DNA of 64,000 nt from Climacium dendroides (lineage: Eukaryota; Streptophyta; Bryopsida; Hypnales; Climaciaceae). Position 1 is the stretch's first letter; every line of letters starts with the position of its first letter. The notes under the pieces were generated by a model. It was not told the origin of the DNA, searched no databases, and saw only the letters and a program-made list of their open reading frames with translations. The stretch lies in contig OX467087.1 in the NCBI GenBank assembly GCA_950106755.1, positions 22,200,047-22,264,046 on the forward strand, written 5' to 3'. Shown here piece by piece: positions 59,881 through 64,000 of this stretch. Made by a program: the position numbers and the translations under genes.

Positions 59881-61473
59881 ATTGGTAATTAATAACTAAT
59901 TGCAATTTTGTTTTTAAAAGTGCAAAGTCACCTTTTTGCATGTATAACTATGAGCATTATATGACTAGCTAGTTATATATTTGTCAATATATATTATAAA
60001 ATATAGATTAAGCAAGTGATTTTGTTAATGACATGTTTCAATTATACATCACAATAATCGAATAGTTGAATAAAAAACTTTATATGATTAAAAATGATTA
60101 CATATGGTTTGAAAGATATACAAAAGACAATCATGCAAGAAAAAATGTGACTTTCTTCAATGACATTTATTAGTCATCAATACAAAATATATATATTACA
60201 ATGAATTAATTAGACAAGCCAATAAGGTTTATTTTCCTTACAATAATGTGAAGATGGTTCTATTGAGCTATAAGTAGCCTCCAGTGACTTTGTTTTAGCT
60301 TTCCATGTCTACATGTACAATTAAAGAAATGGGAGGTTAATTTTTAGTGAATGAACAACAAAGCTCAACCTTCAAAAATTTACAACAACACAAAATATGT
60401 AGCACAAGTTTAAAGTAGGAAAAATAACAATGCTAATGAAGTGAAAAAGAAGAAAAAAGTGGTAAGTATTAAGAGATAACAACAAGCAAGAGCTTAGATG
60501 CAATAAAGAGCTACAATTAAAAGACAATAAAGAATAATAAAAAAACGAGAGTTAAAATGCAACAACAAGAAAACTAAAAGCAATAACTAAAAAACAAAAA
60601 AAAGAGTTAAAATATAAGAAGAAGAAAGAATTTTGATGCAACAAAAAATAAATAAAAAACATGAACTAAAAAGCAAGAAGAAGCAAGAGTTAAACTATGA
60701 ATTAAAGAGCAACAAAAGGCAACAACTAAGAAGCAAAATAAAAAAGCAACAAGAAGAGATAAGAAACAAACAAAGCAAGGAGGAAGAGCCCAAAGAAGTG
60801 ACAGCTAGAGTTTTTAAAACCCTAAAGAAGTGAGGGCTAGGATTTCAAAATCTTAGAAAAATAATGGTTAGAGTTTCAACATTCTAAAAAAGTAGTGATT
60901 AGGTTTTAAAATAAAAAATTAAGTGTCTAGGATTTCAAAATCCTAAACAGTAACTTGACCATATTTTTTTGGATTGCCTATAATTTTTGAGGGCTGCTCC
61001 AAAAAATATGACTAGAAATATAACTAAATCAAAAATATGATTGAACATTTTTTCAACAATTTCTTTGTCCAAATTTACTTTGAACTATCCAAAACAAAAA
61101 ATGTAATCACTACATCACAAAGTTTCCCTGTCACGATTTGTCAATATTAATCATACAATTATCGTTGGGCATTGTTTTCATGTTACATTCATTCATTTGG
61201 AAATATTGTTACAATACAAAATTGCCTTTCATTATTAGAGTGCAGTTTAGGCATATCATTCATATTTGAGTTTGAAGTGTTAAAGTTGCACGATAACTAT
61301 ACTTGACAAAATATGCATGATTTCAGTGGTTTAGTGATGGGCTACTAACTTCGTGCAACATTTGTACTTATTTAAGACATATGAAGTTAGTGCAATAATC
61401 ACACAACATCAAGTTCATGCATAGTTATTGCACTAACATTGCATTTTTTTATCTTTTACAATTTTAGTACTAA
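59881..61473. other. AT-rich DNA with a purine-rich tract
   Basis: The plus strand at 60420-60840 is strongly A/G-rich with AAGAAGAAAG-, AGCAACAA- and GTTAAAATGCAAC-type words in decaying repetition. A lysine-rich ORF at 60633-60833 is a by-product. Around 60960-61060 there are ATATGACT/ATATGATT words like the CACTA subterminal repeats. No gene is supported. Confidence 0.45.
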
Positions 61474-61880
61474 GTCAATTGAAAAGCAGGAATTGTATTC
61501 AAAGTAAAATTCAGACCTCATTTAAGCATAGTAGAAGAATCTTTCTTGAAAAACTTTGAACTAAGAAAAGTTGTAAAATTGAGCCATACTTCATCTCCAA
61601 AAATCCGTTTGACATTTTAAGTCTCTAATCAAAAGTTATAGACAAATTTCAGAGAGGCGTTGGAAGGGAATTTTTTTTGACAATTTCTAATGCTTCTCTG
61701 AAATTTGTTCATAACTTTTGATTGAAAACTTGAAATGTCAAAAGAATTTTTGGAGATGAAACATGGTTTAATTTAACACCTTTTCTTAGTTCAAAGTTTT
61801 TCAAAAAAAGTTACTCTACTATGCCTAAATGAGGTCTGAAATTATGGTTTTAACACAATTCCTGCATTTTCAAGTTGACA
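61474..61880. repeat. Large inverted repeat, about 190-bp arms
   Basis: Left arm (from AGTCAATTGAAAAGCAGGAA) and right arm (ending TTCCTGCATTTTCAAGTTGACA) are reverse complements at about 80-85% identity across their whole length, centred near 61677. Shared words include TTTCAGACCTCATTTA, AAAAACTTTGAACTAAG and AATCAAAAGTTAT. It is a foldback element or the arms of a hairpin transcript; no flanking duplication was seen. Confidence 0.7.
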
Positions 61881-63049
61881 ATGAGTGGTCAATCAAGCCT
61901 CTCATCTTTAAGTTATCCCATATGCTTTGAGTGGTCATGACAAACAATGAATTTCAATATAAAAAGAACCTCTCCACTATCCGATCTCACCAAGTGCCAT
62001 TGGAGTGAATCTATCATCATGTTGTCAAGTTTCTTATCAGCCTGGTCATGGATTTAATTTCAACATTTGGTGTAGTTGTACATTTCTATCACTACATCAT
62101 CAAGTTTCTTGTTGATCTGGTCGTGGATTTAGTTCAACATTTGGTGCAATTATATAGATGTAAATTATAATTTATTAGATTATACTAATTAGTTAATAAA
62201 TGAAATGAAATGAATTTAATTAAGAAAAAAATTATTGCTAATTAGAAAGGTGATCAACAATTACACATTGACAATATTTTTCAAACAGCGATAACATTTA
62301 ATAAGAGTCACTCTAGTACAAATAGCAATGACGTTATTGTCATGAATTTTTCGTGTACTTCAACGTAGATAAAATACACGACAAAGATAATAGTTTTTTG
62401 TGCATAATTTGTGTCATTAGCACACCTGCGATTATTGTATAGAGGTCACATAGTTAATACAGATGAAAAAATAGTGTCACTTCTTTGCAGTAATCGTGTG
62501 CATTGTAACGATGCAATAACTTACAAATTAACGTACGCACCCATGAAATAATAGTAATTGCATGGTAATTGCTAATAATTCGTTGGGCCAGAACTTTGAG
62601 ATGTAGAGCAACAAAGCAACAACATCAACAAGGAAGGTATATCAACAAGGTGAGGAAAACAACTACAACATTGACAATGATAACAACAATGAGAAATTAA
62701 CAACTTTAATAACAACATGAAATGCCATGATTGAACTTGCGGCTTTGTTGTTGTTGACAACATAAAAAGTCCTAGCCACTTGCTCTACCAATGATTTTCT
62801 ACATCAAATGAAAGAGCAATGCATCAATTGAGTGTCCCTACACCCTAATGAATCTAATGAGCAATTAATGGCTCCAACTCTACTAAGCGCAAAAATAGTC
62901 TTAGACTCTTAATTCTTTTTCGAAATAAACTTATGCAAGATAGGTGAATCTAATGCAATAAGTTAGCTTGGCATTTGAAAAGGCTAGGAGGTTGAATGGT
63001 TGGTAATCCAATTTAGAACAAGGAAATCATTGTTAGCATTTAGTATTGC
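61881..63049. other. AT-rich intergenic DNA
   Basis: Contains a near-duplicate phrase (CATCATGTTGTCAAGTTTCT at 62015 and CTACATCATCAAGTTTCTTG at 62092, each followed by a TGGTC(A/G)TGGATTTA word). Otherwise nothing recognisable; the 62572-62763 minus ORF is a low-complexity read-through of AACAACAAC repeats. Confidence 0.4.
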
Positions 63050-63600
63050 CACGGGGAGGACACTCTCACTACATTTGAGGTACCCACATGTGGAGGAGTG
63101 ATTTTTTGACCCCCTATTTACTTTTGAATAAACCATAATTTCATCCTAAAATTTTGAGCTTTGTTTAACAATGACTAAAGGTTTCTATTGACAAAAATTT
63201 CAATTCCAAATAACATAAGATATATTGTCTAGAAAGGGTTGAAAAATGAACTAAAATATTTATAGAGCTCACATGAAGATGACTATTGCATCAATATTCA
63301 ACCAAAATAAACTTTCAATAGAAAGCTATTCTATAGAATTTTTTTCATTTTTCAAATTTTTGTTCTTATATAATATAGAGGTGTGAAAGTTATTTTCAAC
63401 TTTATGGTGTATCTTTTTTCTTAAAAAATTTCTAACTAATTACTATTAGCATAAAAAATACCAATAATTCAAAACATATACTTTTAAAGTAGTAAAATCT
63501 ATCCGTAATTTTTTTTTAAATTAAATTTTAAGATGTATTACATGTATTACTTTTTCCGCCGCACGTGGGTTGCTAAAACGTGGATAGTGTCCTCCCCGTG
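63050..63600. mobile_element. 551-bp MITE with 8-bp TSD (hAT-type)
   Basis: Termini CACGGGGAGGACACT and AGTGTCCTCCCCGTG are exact inverted repeats of 15 bases, and the similarity continues for about 45. The word AGTATTGC is duplicated at both flanks (63042-63049 and 63601-63608), an 8-bp target duplication as made by hAT transposases. The interior is AT-rich without ORFs and is homologous to the arms of the 3.0-kb inverted-repeat element at 19617-22625. Confidence 0.88.
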
Positions 63601-64000
63601 AGTATTGCTTCTTTATATTGATGCTACATGGGCATGGAAAGTGGTGAAAACCCCTAATTAGTTCAAATTAGGCAACAATTGTTAGTGTGGAAGTGAAACT
63701 TTATGAGGGCAATTTGGCAAGTTAATGCATTTGAAACATATGTTTTAATTATAGTAATGATGCTTAGTAATACAAGAATGTTAGCGGATGAGCATAGAGA
63801 CATGAGCTTACGAGCCTTGAACCTAATTGTAGATAATCTACAATCATTTGAAGGTGTTTATAACATATGTACTTATAACATAGGTATACTACACAGTCTA
63901 AAGAAGTTTTATAGCAGAATTGGACAATTGCCTAGCTTCTAGAAGCTTATTCAATTTTTTATTATTTTAACCGGTAGTCAGCAAGAAGACTCAAAATTTT
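63601..64000. other. Intergenic DNA at the window edge
   Basis: AT-rich; an ORF of 79 codons at 63703-63942 has no recognisable product and is probably chance. Confidence 0.35.

Noticed and set aside
60633..60833. Lysine-rich ORF
   Set aside because: It is a reading of an A/G-rich low-complexity tract, not a protein gene.
60882..60897. Candidate 3' end (GTAGTG) for the CACTA-like element starting at 59231
   Set aside because: Only six to seven terminal bases match and there is no 3-bp target duplication.
1..64000. Prokaryotic-type features (CRISPR arrays, operons, ribosome binding sites) and tRNA/rRNA genes
   Set aside because: The window is plant nuclear DNA; repeats have transposon-type structures, and no tRNA or rRNA sequence was recognised by eye.

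Overview
This 64 kb window is nuclear DNA from a land plant. It holds spliced genes with GT..AG introns and GC-rich exons set in very AT-rich intergenic DNA full of transposable-element remnants. The gene set (BODYGUARD-type cuticle hydrolases, a SLAC1-type guard-cell anion channel, a DUF1218 membrane protein and the plant KPC1-like ubiquitin ligase RKP) is typical of embryophytes. The mixture hints at a non-flowering lineage such as a bryophyte, lycophyte or fern, but I cannot fix the species from the sequence.

Layout. 1-1042: the last three exons of a BODYGUARD-like hydrolase (copy A, cut by the window edge). 1.6-7.2 kb: diverged tandem repeats, a broken PIF/Harbinger transposon (Myb/trihelix ORF on -, DDE transposase on +) and a nearly perfect palindromic CACTA-type MITE at 5850-6065. 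10275-14650: a complete five-exon BODYGUARD-like gene (copy B), a tandem paralogue of copy A. 14.7-24 kb: AT-rich intergenic DNA with a 189-bp hairpin element and a 3.0-kb element bounded by 522-bp inverted repeats. 24963-28313: three-exon SLAC1-family anion channel, followed by a 4 x 66-bp tandem repeat. 30852-32356 (+) and 34438-35070 (-): two convergent, co-linear paralogues of a protein family I do not recognise, one with an intron and one without. 35931-37281 (-): three-exon DUF1218 protein. 38.9-48.5 kb: AT-rich DNA with an 8-bp-TSD foldback element and a 1.8-kb non-autonomous Harbinger-type element with a TAA duplication. 48722-55927 (-): twelve-exon RKP (SPRY + C-terminal RING), 1377 aa when spliced. 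58.4-64 kb: a Stowaway/mariner-type element, a CACTA-like terminus with subterminal repeats, another large inverted repeat and a 551-bp MITE with an 8-bp TSD.

The genes do not form an operon-like unit. They share a loose epidermis/guard-cell/cell-wall theme (cuticle hydrolase, stomatal anion channel, DUF1218), which is probably coincidental. No exons were taken from a gene predictor: every splice site was placed by eye from reading-frame phase, GT/AG signals and similarity to known families or to the local paralogue. The least-described items are the convergent paralogue pair at 30.9-35.1 kb, the exon-end duplication that fills intron 1 of BODYGUARD copy B, the SLAC1 intron bounded by a 12-bp direct duplication, and the concentration of structurally intact non-autonomous DNA transposons from four superfamilies.
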